64,000 nt of DNA from Adenophora triphylla var. japonica (lineage: Eukaryota > Streptophyta > Magnoliopsida > Asterales > Campanulaceae), in NCBI GenBank assembly GCA_022495995.1, contig JAFEMH010007505.1, forward strand, positions 1 through 64,000, in the 5' to 3' direction. This document shows, in pieces, positions 42,453-55,147 of this stretch (position 1 is the first letter of the stretch; every line of letters begins with the position of its first letter). Both the position numbers and the translations under genes were made by a program. The notes under the pieces are model-generated. The model was not told the origin of the DNA. It saw only the letters and a list, made by a program, of their open reading frames with translations, and did no database searches.

Positions 42453-42915
42453 CCTCTGTATGTCACGCGACACATTGTTCCAAGGTGATCCTGTGTCACG
42501 TGACATATGTGGTCACCGGTATCATGTGTCATGCGACATATCGTGACTTATCTGCAGGAACCCTTTTCTCTTGTAATCTGTTTTAGATTGTTGTAGCAGG
42601 GATGTGGCCTCCCTAAATAATGGGCTCACGAGTTGTAAATTTCGATTCATATTAATAAAATGCATGTTTACCACACTTGTTCATTGTCAACACTTGCACA
42701 CACTTTTGTATTTGCTTGGATGTTTAATTGAAAGACTCGTCTACGGACGAGGCGTGCTGGGTGAACTCTTGGTTCTTCCCAACACGTAACCTGACCTCCG
42801 AACCCGTATTTTCTCTCTCAAACAAAAGGTTTTCAATGTTTCCTCTTAAAACGGCGTGGCGACTCCTTTTCATATTTATTTCGAAACTCCAAAATTTCGG
42901 GCGAGCGCACATTCA
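42453..42915 (+). repeat. Element 2 5' LTR, right piece
   Basis: Continues the LTR cut at 26484 and ends GCGCACATTCA. It carries the motif triplet GTCACGCGAC (42462-42471), GTCACGTGAC (42495-42504) and GTCATGCGAC (42528-42537). Confidence 0.9.
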
Positions 42916-42916
42916 G

Positions 42917-42934
42917 TGGCGACTCCGCTGGGGA
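42917..42934 (+). promoter_or_regulatory. Primer binding site of element 2
   Basis: TGGCGACTCCGCTGGGGA one base after the LTR. A GGCGTGGCGACTCC copy of its first half also occurs inside the LTR near 42856. Confidence 0.7.
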
Positions 42935-44219
42935 TAATTGACTTTGAAAACCTGTTTTTCAAATGTTGAGTGGGTTAAGCTTTCATTAAATTAGACATCC
43001 AATACATCCATTTTTGTGTGCATCCTTGACAATCATTTGTGGTTCATGCATTTTGTTGAATATGAGACTTGTGAGCCTTATGTGCTTTGTGGTCACTGTG
43101 TTGTGCATTAGATATTCTTGCTTTGTTCTTGCCACGGAGAGGCAGGGGCTGATTTGATGGTTGCAGAATGTTGGTTCAGTGACCACCCAGGTCGTGTGAC
43201 ATCTTTTTCTCTTGATATCCTGTGTCACGCGACAAGGAGTGGCCACTGAACAGATACTCAGAAGGATTGGTTTGAGGGCAGTCCCTTGGATCGAATGTGG
43301 CTCAGTTGATTGTTGTTCCCTGTATCTCCTGTGAGGGTGTGTGTGTGTGTTTTCTGTTTTCTAAAAAAATAATAAAATCAAAAAAAATCTTGTTTTTTGT
43401 AAATAAAAGAATATAGTCATCCGCACACTACATCACTTAGACTTAGAACCCTCGGGTGCGATTGACGGCATCGCGGACGGCCATGAAATTCGCCTACGCT
43501 TGAGCGCCTGAAATCAAACCTAACCCCCTAGTGCGTTATAGGTGGCACCACACTTAATCCTTACCCACGGTTGGTTTTTGATACGATGTTTTTATTACAA
43601 CAAAATGAATTGTTTTTTTGAAACATATCGTAGGTCCTTATACCTTCCCCCAAAACCTCGCATCTTGTGGGCATGTTGCCAAATGCAACATGATTTCACG
43701 TAGGGACATGTCACTCCCGTGGCGTGTTCTAAACGAGAGATCATGCCGCATTGTCAACGTGCACCGACGAGAGTTCATGCCGGATTTTTCTTCGAAATTC
43801 TTCGAAAAGACCCGTTATGCTGCCCAAATTCCCCTAGAAATTTGGACAACTTCTCCGTTCCATAATGATGTTAGGCTTTGGTTAGGTATCATTACCTATT
43901 ATATATTTCAAAGCAAGGCATTTAGTGTAATTTGAACGTTGCGTCCCTAGGCTTCCCCGAGGTATAGTTAGCATGAATAAAGGCTTCCCCTTTTCCAACC
44001 GTACTTAGGATTTAAAATACTAATTTATACTTGAAGATGAATAAGATTGTTTGTGCGAGTCTGTCCCGTTCCTTTCCCTCTCCCGTTCCTAAAAATTTCC
44101 CTTCAACACCTTATAAACCCATCTCTACCCCTGCAGCTACGGCGAGTTGGACCCGTTCATCTGTCCCAGGAGCTCGTTTGGTTCGTGTTTAAGCAGTTTC
44201 AGTTGGTGTAGAATCAGAG
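42935..44219 (+). other. Leader of element 2
   Basis: Motif pair GTCGTGTGAC (43191-43200) and GTCACGCGAC (43224-43233), a (GT)n run near 43338 and TTCGAAATTCTTCGAAAAG near 43792. Equivalent to the element 1 leader. Confidence 0.6.
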
Positions 44220-47200
44220 ATGGCCGGGAACGGAGATGTATTTTCTGCTCAGTCCGCTGGAGGCTCAGTGACAATGGGTCAGCCAAGTTTGAATGATATG
44301 ACCACAGAGGAATTGAGGGTGACATTGGAAGCTGCTCTAGCCCGCGAACGTGAGGCCTATCTATTGGCTCAGAATGCCAAGGCCCGTGAGGAAGAAGCTC
44401 ATAACCGCTTTGTGGAGGCAATGAGAGCCAAAGGGATTGTAGTACTTCGTCGGGAGGATGGTTCCTATGAGGAGATCACAGAAGACAGTCACAATGAGAT
44501 TGGATCCGCTTCACCTGCCCAGCCTACTCAGCCCAGCTACAATGCGATGCCTCCTCCAGTAAGCTATGCCCCGCGCCCCAATCAAATGACATCTCCTGGA
44601 ATGTTTGTGAGTGACCAAGGAAGATTCATTCCCCCATCCTCCAAGGGTATAGCCAGGTTATTCCGCAAGGTGCTAGCAAGAATGGTGGTCAAGCGTCAAA
44701 TTTCTTTGATCTCACTGCCTCTCCAACTCCCAATGTCCCAAAGATCGCGCTTTCGATGGACCTCAGTTTCAAGCAGGTTATCCCCAACCCCAGTCCAGAG
44801 CATATCCCGACAGTTTCCAGAGTGGTCAGTATCGGCTTTCAGGGAATCAAATCTGTCAAGACAATGTTTCAAGATACCAGCAGTTTCAGACCCAAGGCAG
44901 TGTCCCTCAACCCGTAGTGTGTTCTCCCCTTACTTAGCATTTATATGGTTCCACTCCGTATTCCGCACCATGCATCAGTACAGGATTCTCTACTCTTGGT
45001 CAATTCAGAGGTCAGTCAACGCAGTACAGTCCCCAGAACCCCGGTGTGCAGTTTAACGGTTATGATGTGTATGGGAACAGGATCCCTAGCTCGGTCAGCT
45101 TGTTGGACAGTAATATTGGAATTCCCAGTACCTTTGGTCTCCCATCAACAGCTTTGCCCATTGGTCCTAATTCTGATTTCCCAGTGCCGTCATCAACAGT
45201 GGCTCCCGCTATTCCCCAGATTTCAGGTTTGATGCCAGAAGTGACAGCCTTGTTGAAACAGATGCAGCAGCAGGTCGATAAATTGACCGTGGGTTCTAGT
45301 GGTCTAAAGGTTGTGGATCCCGCTCAAGTAATGCCTTTGCCGCACAAGTTTAAAATGCCCAAAATGGACTTCGATGGTACCGCTTGCCCGAAAACTCATA
45401 TAGATACGTATGTTATGACAATGGGAGCAATGGGTTGCACACCCGAGTTCATGGCATCCCATTTCCATCTGACTTTGAAGGGATCAGCGCTCACATGGTT
45501 TTTGGCTTTGAAACAAGAGTGTCGCTCCACCTGGATCCAGATAACAGAAACCTTTTTGGAGAAGTACAAAGGCAATTTGGAGTAGCGTACCACTCGGGAT
45601 GATTTAGTGGGGATTATCTAGAAAGGTGATGAGTCAATTACAGAATTCTACAAACGGTGGAACGTCAAGCTTAATAAGCTATCAGAGCCGATACCCCTCC
45701 AGGACCAAAAGGACATCTTCTTGTCATGTGTTAAGACAGTGCTCAGGGAAGCCATCGGAAAAGGTTGGTACCCAGATCTACGAGAGATGGTGGGAATGGG
45801 AGCTAGAAGTGAAAATAGATTGTTCAATCAAACCCCGAATGCAAATGCCGGTGGTGGCAGCGGTAGTGGAGGATACCGATACCGAGCACCCAACCCTGTT
45901 TCAGCAATGGCGCCAAGAGGAAGAGAAGTGGCCAAAGACAACAGTATCAAAAATCTACAGAGAGGAGGTAATAATGTGCAGAATGCAGTGAGATTTCAGC
46001 CTAAGCCACAGCCGAGATTTGATGATTTGGGCATGTCTACAGAGGAAGTTTTCAACGGATTGCTTAGTACCGGTATGATCAAGCCATTGGAAAATTATAG
46101 TCCTGCTCGTCCTAATCCCCATATGGATGCTAGCAAGTACTGTCGATTTTACCAGTTCCCAGGGCACACCACAAATTCCTGCATAACCCTCAAAAAGATA
46201 ATTCAAGGTTTGGTGGATGACAAGAAGATCGAGAAATCTCCTCGCCCAAATGTGGTCAGCAATCCTCTGCCAAGTAACACCGTGAATCTCATGGACTTCG
46301 GGAAAGACTATTTGGTTAATATAATAGAGTTTGGGAAGTCAATAGATGAAAGTGATAGTGCTGGTTGTAATGAGATTGTGACTGATGTAATCCCATTTTC
46401 TGATGAAATGAAAGATAATTTATGCTATGTTTTGTATCTTGATGATCTGTATGGTTTGAATAATACTGCTGATTATGACGATTATGAAGAGCATGTGGTT
46501 GCCAACACTATATCATCCATAGTTCCTAGAGATTCCCCAATCTCCTTGGAGGAACTCAGGATATCGGCTAATGTAGGGGCACCTTTGTCCATAAATGAAA
46601 TAAGGCAAGCGGCGTGGCCATACAACACTCGTCCTGTTCCGATTACGCTAGCAGAGCTCAAGGAGGCCAGCAAGGAATTTGTGGTTGATGATCATCAAGA
46701 TGTTAATCTGTTGATTCGGTCAGGGAGATTGTTGGGAATGAATAATTCAGATCCATCCGGGAAAGGTAAGGCAGTTGCGGTCTCTAATCCTCAGTCCTCT
46801 CAGAATCCTTACAGATCAGCGGGAAGTGAAGAAGTCCAAGAAGACCCGATCCTAACGCAGTTAAAGAGAACACAAGCCGATATCTCCTTATGGTCTCTAC
46901 TCACATCCTCCTACCCTCACAAATTAAAGTTGGAAGAGGCCCTATCCAAAACGAAAGTGTCTGTCAATGCCACCCCAGACGAGGCCTGTCAGCTGATTGG
47001 AACTGCGCAGTATGGGAACATCATTACTTTTACGGAGCTTGACTTGCCTGCTTATGGTGCGAAGCATAATGAGTCTCTACATATCACGGTGCCCCTGGAA
47101 GGATGGCGGATTCCCCATGTGTTGGTAGATAATGGGTCAGCTATGAATGTGCTCCCTACTAAAATGATGAGTATGTTGGATATTAATGCGCAGAATCTTA

Positions 47201-48759
47201 AACCATCCAACCAAACCATAAAAGCCTACGATTCGACATCTAGGGTGGTGTTGGGGATAGTCTCTCTGAATTTGATATTTGGAGGCAAGGAGATGATGGT
47301 AGAATTTCAAGTTATCGACATTCCGGTCACATTCTCAGCATTATTGGGCAGACCCTAGATTCATGAAATTGGAGCGGTAGCCTCCACTCTTCACCAGTGT
47401 TTAAAATTTGTGCAAGAAGGAGTGTTGACGACCATTTATGGTGATAGCGTTACGATTGGGGAAACCAGCACCAATACCTTACCAGTAATGGAAATCAAGC
47501 TCGACCAGGAAAATTCGATGCTCAGTGGATTCACAATAGAGAAACCTAAAGGGCAGGTTTGCACCATAGATTTGACGACATCTTCAGACAAGATTCCTCC
47601 TGTGTTGAAAATGCTAAGAGGTATGAGCTATATCCCTGGTCTGGGGCTGGGAAAACGCCAACAGGGACCGTGTAGACTTGTATAGCCAGAATCCAAGAGA
47701 AACAAGCAAGGCCTGGGATATGCCGTGACTAAAGAAGATAAGGCGTATGACAAGACTGAAGCTTTTAAAGCAAAGATGACCTCGGCAGCTGGCAGGAGGT
47801 ACAAGAGGCCTGAAATGCGCCCGTACAGTTGGTCTTTGAACAAGCATTTTGTCAAAGAAGATGGAGATATGTTTGTTTGCCCAGAAGCAAGACTGAGCCG
47901 AATGGAAGAAAGAATGAGAACAATTCGGAGGTTCGCTAGCAGCCAAAGTCTGGCGAAGGAAATGTTTGATAGCTTGCCCAAAAGGCCAGGTGTGACCGCC
48001 ACTTACGAGAACAGCTACCATTTCTGGGGGCCTGATCATGTGAACCAGTTCGAAAAGCTTGCTTTGGACGAACCCACAATATGCAAAATCCGCGGTGCTG
48101 ACCCTGTGGATATTGATGGTGATTTGGCAGATTTGTTTAAAGAGCAGGGGCTGTCAGAGTCTGGGGATGGTATGTATTTGACAGAAGTACCTACAGGAAG
48201 GGCAGTTGTTGCCAAGGAGTCGAGTGATTTGATTGACTTTTCCTCTGATAGCGAGGTGGTGGCTATGTTAGAATTCGAGAAAGAGCCATTTGTGGAGCTA
48301 AACAGGTTGGAGACTATTGCAGAGGGACCGTTACAGAATTGGACTTCGTTCCGAGGACCGGTCGCCGACAGGGAGACTATGATTGAAAAGCTTGGGCTCA
48401 AGCCTCGTCCTTGTCCCTCTGAGTCTAAATTTGTTCCTCGTGTCTTGAGTCGGTCTCCTGAATCTCTTGTTATTGAATTTGAGTCTTCCGATCGGTCTGA
48501 TGTCCTCACGACAGAAGACCATCTTCGAGTTGTAAACACTGTTTTTCCCTATGCTTTGAATAAAATGGTTGACCTTTCTGAGTATCCCGTGATTGCAAAT
48601 CTAACAATTGAACGCTTAACAAAAAATAATCATCAAGATTTAAAAATAATTAAGCCTAATTCAATTGAAGATAATGCAGACTTAATAGACGAGCAAATTT
48701 TAGAAAATGATTCAAAGCAGGTTTGCGATCAAAAGGAAAGTCGGGCCCAGTGCCGATGA
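44220..48759 (+). pseudogene. Gag-protease region of element 2, broken
   Basis: Starts MAGNGDVFSAQSAGGSVTMG with the same coiled coil as element 1, but here the frame reads on into TQPSYNAMPPPVSY. It shifts near 44650 and returns by 45046. The gag core is complete in content, with stops where element 1 has Trp and Gln (TAG near 45583 and 45618). Zinc-knuckle-like CRFYQFPGHTTNSC near 46142, protease VLVDNGSAMNVL near 47121. Further stops: TAG at 47356-47358 for Trp, TAG near 47683, TGA after a shift at 48757. It cannot make gag. Confidence 0.85.
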
Positions 48760-48857
48760 GGTATTGACAACGGTGAACACAGGAAGCAGTAGAAGAACCC
48801 AAAGAAACGCAGATTGGTAGCTTCTTCTCCGGAGATGAACGGGTTGCCCTGATTGAA

Positions 48858-50516
48858 TTGCTTAAAGAATATATGGATGTCTTTGCTTGGTCCTACAAAG
48901 ATATGCCTGGGCTGGATACTTCTATCGTAGAGCACCGAATTCCTCTAGATCCAGAATTTAAGCCGATCAAGGAGAAGTTGAGGCGGATAAAACCTGAGTG
49001 GTCCTTGCAGGTGAAAGAAGAAATTGAGAAACTCCTACGGGTGGGCTTCATCAAAGTGATTGAATATCCGACTTGGTTGGCAAACATTGTAACAGTCACA
49101 AAAGCAAACAGAAAGGTTCGGGTCTGCGTAGATTTCCGAGATCTCAATAAGGCTAGTCCCAAAGATGACTTCCCTTTGCCCAACATTGATATGCTAGTAG
49201 ATGCAACCGCAAACTTCGAGTTCAAGTCCTTCGTTGATGGTTTCACGGGTTACAATCAGATCAAAATGGCTGAGGAAGATCAGGACAAGACAGCGTTTAC
49301 AACTTCATGGGGTACTTATTGTTACACAGTAATGCCGTTTGGACTGAAGAATGCTGGGGCTACCTATCAGAGAGCCGTCACTACCCTGTTTCACGACATG
49401 ATCCACAAGGAGATTGAAGTGTATGTAGATGATATGATTATTCACTCGAAAGGGTCAGATGGACAGCATTTCATTGATTTGAGGAAATTCTTCAACAGAC
49501 TCCGAGAGCACTCCATGAGACTAAATCCAGCCAAGTGTACTTTTGGGGTTATTCGAGGTAAAGTCCTGGGATACATGGTCACAGACCGCGGCATCGAAGT
49601 AGATCCCAGAAAGGTTAAGGCAATCATTGAAATGAAACCGCCCAGAACTGTCTCCGAGGTGAAAGGATTCATGGGTCGATTACAGTACATCAGCAGATTT
49701 GTCAACCAACTGACCTCCATATGTGAGCCGATCTTCAAGCTACTAAAGAAGAATCAGGAAGTGGTTTAGAACGAGGAATGCCAACTGGCCTTCGAGAGAA
49801 TCAAAGCTTACCTTGCCAATTCTCCCATTCTTTGTCCGCCTCACGGGAACAAGCCTTTACTGTTATACTTGACGGTCACAGACACAGCCACTGGGGCTAT
49901 GCTAGCACAAGAGAAGAAGGATTCAAAGATTGAGAATGCTATATACTTTGTTAGCCGCAAATTCCAAGGTAGCGAGTTGAATTAATCTACCCTCGAGAAG
50001 ACATGTGCAGCTCTGGTCTGGGTGGTCGGAAGGCTAAAGCACTATATGCTATCCCACAGCGTACACTTGGTCTCCAAGATGGACCCGATCAGATACCTGT
50101 TCCAGGGTGACAGAGGTAACAGCTCCACTAGATTGGCGAAATGGACCTTCTTTTTAGCTGAGTTTGATATCAAATATGTGATCCGGAAATCAATCAAAGG
50201 GCAGGCTTTGGCGGATCAGTTGGCTGACTTCCCCAGTACAGAAGCCCGAGGACCAGATCTCCAATTTCTAGATGAGGGGATTCTTGCTATAGAAAGCAGT
50301 AACCGGTGGCAGTTATTCTTTGATGGAGCAGCGAACAAAAGAGGTAATGGCATCGGGATGGTACTAGTAGATCCGAACGAAATGCATACCCCCATAGCTA
50401 TCAAGCTAACCTTCTCGGTTACCAACAATGCCGCCGAGTACGAAGCTTGCATAGCTGGTCTAGAGGCTGCCCTCAAGCGACATCTCGAAGAGTTAGAAGT
50501 ATTTGGTGATTCCTAA
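48858..50516 (+). pseudogene. Reverse transcriptase-RNase H-aRNH region of element 2, broken
   Basis: RT blocks FKSFVDGFTGYNQIKM and YVDDMIIHSKG are present. RNase H keeps TVTDTATGAMLAQEKK, including the Asp lost in element 1. Stops: TAG at 49767-49769 (Trp), TAA near 49982 (Tyr). aRNH follows (FFDGAANKRGNGIGM, NNAAEYEACIAGLEAAL) and stops at TAA 50514-50516, where element 1 reads SQLIINQ. Confidence 0.85.
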
Positions 50517-52058
50517 TTGATAATCAATCAGGCCGCCAACAAATGGAAAATTATTGATCCGTGTCTCCAGAAGTACCATGCTTACATCGCATAACTCGTC
50601 GGTCAGTTCAAGGAAGTGTCATTACAGTTCCTTCCGCGAGACAAGAACAGATTTGTCGATGCCCTAGCTACTCTGGCCTCTTTGGTAGAAATCCCAGAAG
50701 GAAAGTCGATCAAACCGTTCAGGGTCGGTAGGCGAGAAAATCCTGCATATTGTTGCGAAATTGAGATCGAAACCGTCAGTGAGCCGTGGTACAACCAGAT
50801 CTTTCAATATCTCAAGCATGGCGAAGCATCCTTCCCTGTCGACAAAGAAGGAGACTTAAAAGGTGTTCATGCCAAAAGCTTGCAAGCTCTAAAGAGACTA
50901 TCAACACTGTACGTCATACTTGGCAATGAGTTATGGAAGAAAAGGGAAGGTTGCCCACTCCTGCTCTGTATCAGCAAAGAAAAGGCCCAAAGAGTAATGG
51001 AAGATGTTCATAACGGTGCCTGCGGACCTCATATGAACGCTCGATCCCTCATGCATAGCATCATCAGGCTGGGTTACTTCTGGATTACTATAGAGACTGA
51101 TTGCATCCAATTTGTGCGGACTTGTGATAAATGCCAGCGGTTCTCCAACCTTAATCACATCCCTCCTCATGACCTATATTGTATGACGACTCCGTGGCCC
51201 TTCCCAACATGGGGGATTGATGTCATTGGGAAAATAACTCCGCCCGGGAGCAATGGACATTCGTTTGTATTGGTTGCGGTAGATTACTTCACAAAGTGGG
51301 TAGAAGTTGCGTCTTACAAAGTGCTCACAGTCAAGAAGGTCGCTCGCTTCATAAAGGAACAGATCTTCTGCCGCTACGGAGTCCCAAATGAGATTATTTC
51401 TGACAATGGAACCCATTTCGAAGGAGAAACTAATCGATTACTCATTGAATACAGGGTCAAACTCCATAAATCTTCACCATACAGACCGTAGACGAACGGT
51501 GATGTTGAGGCTGCCAACAAGAACTTGGAAAGAATCATAAAGAAGATGGCCGAACGAGGATGAGACTGGCCAGAGAAGCTTCATTTAGCATTATGGGGCT
51601 ACCGAACTTCAATTCGAACTGCCACCTGTGCAACTCCATACGCTCTGACTTACGGAATGGAGGCTGTTATGCCCATTGAATTAGAGATTCCATCCCTCAG
51701 GGTTTTGCTCGAAAATGAGGTGAATGAGATTGAATGGCTCCAAAGTCGATACAATGAATTGGCTCTGTTAGACGAACGCAGACTAAAAGCCATGGAGCAT
51801 AACCGGGCGTACCAGAGAAGAATGGCCCGTGCCTTTGACAAGAAAGTGAAACCCAGGGACATCAAGGTTGGTGATATGGTCCTTAAGATGAAGCCCTTGA
51901 ATCAGAGCAGTGCATTGGGCAAATGGGCACCTGTTTGGGTCGGACTGTTTCTATTGAAGAAAATATTCTCCGGAGGAGCTATGCAGCTGACAGACTTGGA
52001 TGGCAACCCATTTCTGCACCCCGTCAACGGCGACAAGTTGCGGAGGTATTATGTATGA
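50517..52058 (+). pseudogene. Integrase region of element 2, broken
   Basis: The TAA after AYIA (about 50592-50594) is the same as in element 1. Integrase blocks: CDKCQRFSNLNH, WGIDVIGKI, IISDNGTHFEG. The frame then stops at TAG 51489-51491 (for Gln of PQTNG) and TGA near 51561 (for Arg). The last part (51657-52058) matches element 1 to RRYYV-stop. Dead. Confidence 0.85.
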
Positions 52059-52642
52059 TCGAGTCTTTTCCCCCTCTAAAAAAAATAAAAAAAATGATGA
52101 GAAATAAAGGCGCAATAAAATTGTCCCAGATGAGACTGAAAACCTCTCAAAAGGCAGTCCATGCAAAAATAAGGGACGTGCCCGGTGCTAAAGAATATAC
52201 TCAGCTAGACCGAAAACCCTAAAAAGGGCGGTCTAGGTAAAAAACAGGGTTGCACCATGTCCCCCTTCTATCTTCTCCTTTATTAAACACAAAAGTCGAT
52301 TGAGTAGAACTACGGAGACCTGAGCCCCTTAGTTCTCTTACAAAAGGGGAACCTAGGCAACCACTTGTGGTTCGGTCTAAATCGCTGCAAAACCTCTTAT
52401 CCTGCCAAAATGTGTTTTGATTACAATTCCAAGGCTTTTCAAAGGTTCATGTTGAGTTAATATTCTTGTTGATGAGTTCAAGCACGGCCTGCTTTTGACT
52501 TAAAGAGCCTGCTGCGAATAAATGGAATAAATTTTCAACATCTATTTCGTCTGCATTAAGTAATCAAAGGATACTCAGTTTCTATACAAACAATTCCTAC
52601 TCTCAAAACAAAAAAATAGTCTCCTATCTCTCAGAAAAGTGT
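52059..52642. other. Spacer between integrase and PMD, element 2
   Basis: Counterpart of 31282-31885. No gene seen. Confidence 0.5.
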
Positions 52643-53419
52643 CTAGAAACTCGTCCCCGCTCCCAAACTCGCCCCTCTGTCCTTCCTCTTCCTCGGTCCC
52701 CAGGAGGTCTTTGGCTTAGGAATGTCGAATAAATCGATTTGAGCCCGTCCCAATTCAGGAATAACATGCGCCGGCGGTTCAATCAGACCAGTCTTCCTCA
52801 AGGCGGCCCTAGGAACCTTCTCTTGTCTCAAGGTTTCTCTGCGAGCCATCACCTCTGGATCATCCCTTAAAGCAGCCCTCCGGATCTCTTGTCTTCGATA
52901 GTCCTCAGCAGCATCACCGGTAATATTATCTGGGTTTCCCCGTGCCTTTGTATCCCTGAAAGACTGACTGGATGGATAATCTGCTCCCAAGTATTCCCGG
53001 CGGCGAGCCTCTATAGCCAGCTGTGCAAGACCCTGATGCTCCTCATACCAAATCAAATACTCTGTGGTCAGAAATGTAAACCCCCTGGACTGCCGAAGAA
53101 GCACGCGAGTGGGAAGAAAACTCTCCAGAAAGGATCTGCTGAAAAACTGTATAACCTGGGGCTCGGTCATAGACATCGGAACAACATCGGTCATCAACCT
53201 CTCCCTCAAAGCTCGGACAATCTGCTGAGGGTACCTGTACTGCCTGCTCACCAATGATGGGATACAGAAAGAAGATACATGCAAGCCTGGCAGCCTAACT
53301 ACTACTGATCCATCCTGAATGTCTCTCATGGTCTATAAATCCCAGACAGGAATCCAAAAGCTCAGATTAGTAGTCTCATACCGTGACAATCTCATCTGCC
53401 AACTATCAGCAGCTATGTC
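52643..53419 (-). pseudogene. Antisense PMD ORF of element 2, C-terminal half
   Basis: Matches the element 1 PMD protein from ADSWQMRLSRYETT to the end (PKTSWGPRKRKDRG). A stop (TAG for Gln) lies just before TMRDIQDGSVV near 53332. The copia element is inserted at 53415-53419; the N-terminal half is at 58556-59560. Confidence 0.8.
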
Positions 53420-53958
53420 TGTTGGGATAGGAATAGAGGACCAACCTTGACAGTTTCTTCGGAGGAGTCTAAGGCGGGCGCCTGGGAATGGCGAGGCGGG
53501 CGCCTCGCGTTCCGTGGTTCTGGCGTTGGCGGAGACTACTTGAGGCGGGCGCATGATTCCCTTTTTGGCGGGCGCCTCAAACACCGAAGGAATTGACGTG
53601 AATTGAAGAATTCCAGGCGGCCGCATCATTCTCCTTGAGGCGCACGCCTCAAGGCTAGCGGAGGGAACTTGTTTTACGGGCTTTGTGTTTACTGGGCTTA
53701 GCTAGGGTTGGTTGATATTCTTTCTTGGGCATATATAAAGCAATGTTCCGCCCCTTTATTCATTGTAACACATATTTTACATACATAGTGCAAGATCCTG
53801 GCTTGGTAGTGCCCCCAGACGTAGCCAATCAAATTGGTGAACTGGGTTAACAATTTCTTGTGTTCTTTTCTGTTTTTTCTTTGATTTCTTGTGCTTGGTT
53901 TGTGTGCGATTATTATTCTTGTAGGTTTGCTTGGGTGTGGAGGGCCATATTCACAACA
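53420..53958 (+). repeat. Copia 5' LTR (539 bp)
   Basis: TGTTGGGATAGG to TATTCACAACA. TATA box TATATAAA at 53732-53739. Confidence 0.95.
53473..53739 (+). promoter_or_regulatory. Copia LTR array of six GGCG-NN-CGCC motifs, with TATA
   Basis: GGCGGGCGCC at 53473 and 53495; GGCGGGCGCA at 53544 and GGCGGGCGCC at 53567; GGCGGCCGCA at 53616 and GGCGCACGCC at 53639. Within pairs the spacing is 22-23 bp; pairs repeat every 71-72 bp. TATA follows at 53732. The 3' LTR has the same array from 58070. Confidence 0.7.
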
Positions 53959-53960
53959 AC

Positions 53961-53974
53961 TGGTATCAGAGCCA
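53961..53974 (+). promoter_or_regulatory. Copia primer binding site (initiator Met tRNA)
   Basis: TGGTATCAGAGCCA two bases after the LTR, the usual plant copia PBS. Confidence 0.9.
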
Positions 53975-54011
53975 GGTTTAGGATCAAGGGAGTTGTTTCA
54001 AGCAATCAAGA

Positions 54012-55147
54012 ATGGGCAAGGACAAACAGGCGGTGGAGAAATTCGATGGGTCTGACTACGGATATTGGAGGATGCAGATTGAGGATCTCTTGTACAACAA
54101 AGATCTCTACAAGCCTCTGAAGGGTGTCAAACCGGAAGATGAAGATCAGGAAGAATGGGAACTCATGGATCGGAAGGCTTTAGGGGTGGTTAGATCTACT
54201 TTGTCAAAGTGGATCGCGAAGACTACCAGGAAGGCGACAACCACCAAGGAGCTATTGGATTATCTTACTGAGAGATTTGAAACTCCGTCTGCTGCAAATA
54301 AGGTTGATTTGATACGTAAGATGGGTAGTCTCAAGATGCAAGAGGGAGGATCCTTGGCTAAGCACATCGATGAATTTATGGATGTCATAGATTCATTGAC
54401 AGCGGTGGAGATCAAGTTCGATGACGAGGTTCATGCATGCTTGTTGCTAGCTTCTTTACCGGCAAGTTGGAGCGGAACGGTGATCGCAATCAACGCTTCA
54501 AAGCAGGTAAGAAAAAATTGAAATATGATGATGTTAAAGACTTTCTTTTAGGTGAGGAAAATCGCATGAAGAAGTTGGGGACATCAAGTACTTCGGGTGC
54601 GGCTTTAGCTACTACTAGTAGGGGGAAGCCGGGTACTAGCAAACAAGGGAGAACCGAATCAAGGGAGAACGGAGTGAGTGGTAAGGGCAAAGCTGATGAG
54701 ACCAAGGACAAACCGAAGGTTGCGAAGGGATCTGTTCAGTGCTATTATTGTAAGGAGTTGGGACACTTTAAGAGGGATTGTCCAAATCGTAAGGGCAATC
54801 AGGCGAATGTGGCAGTTGAAGGTGACGATGTACTGGTTCTGAGTGTTAGTAGTGCACTAGAATCATGGGTGCTGGATTCGGGGGCATCATTCCACTCTTG
54901 CGGGCATAAGGAAGAGATGGATAATTACACTTCCGGTGATTTCGGGAAGGTCTATCTAGCTGATGGCGAGCCTTTGGAAATCAAGGGGAAGGGGGATGTC
55001 AGAATAGGAGCATCGGACGGGAAGGTTCTACATCTGAACGGGGTCAGACACATTCCGGGTTTGAAAAAGAACCTACTTTCAGTTGGGCAGTTGGACGAAG
55101 AGGGTTACAAGGTGACTTTCTGCGGGCAGGAACTGGGTTATTACTAA
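54012..55147 (+). pseudogene. Copia gag and protease, frameshifted
   Basis: Gag starts MGKDKQAVEKFDGSDYGYW and runs to about 54500, where a shift is needed to reach KLKYDDVKDFLLGEENRMKK. A CCHC zinc knuckle CYYCKELGHFKRDC lies near 54740-54781 and the protease site WVLDSGASFHSC near 54867-54902. The frame is lost again near 55135. Confidence 0.85.

Noticed and set aside
42917..42934. Possible tRNA gene fragment
   Set aside because: Only an 18-base PBS-like match; no cloverleaf in the flanks.
47614..48039. Long minus-strand ORFs opposite element 2 gag-pol
   Set aside because: Shadows of the pol frame; element 1 has matching shadows at 35913-36306 and no domain is recognisable.
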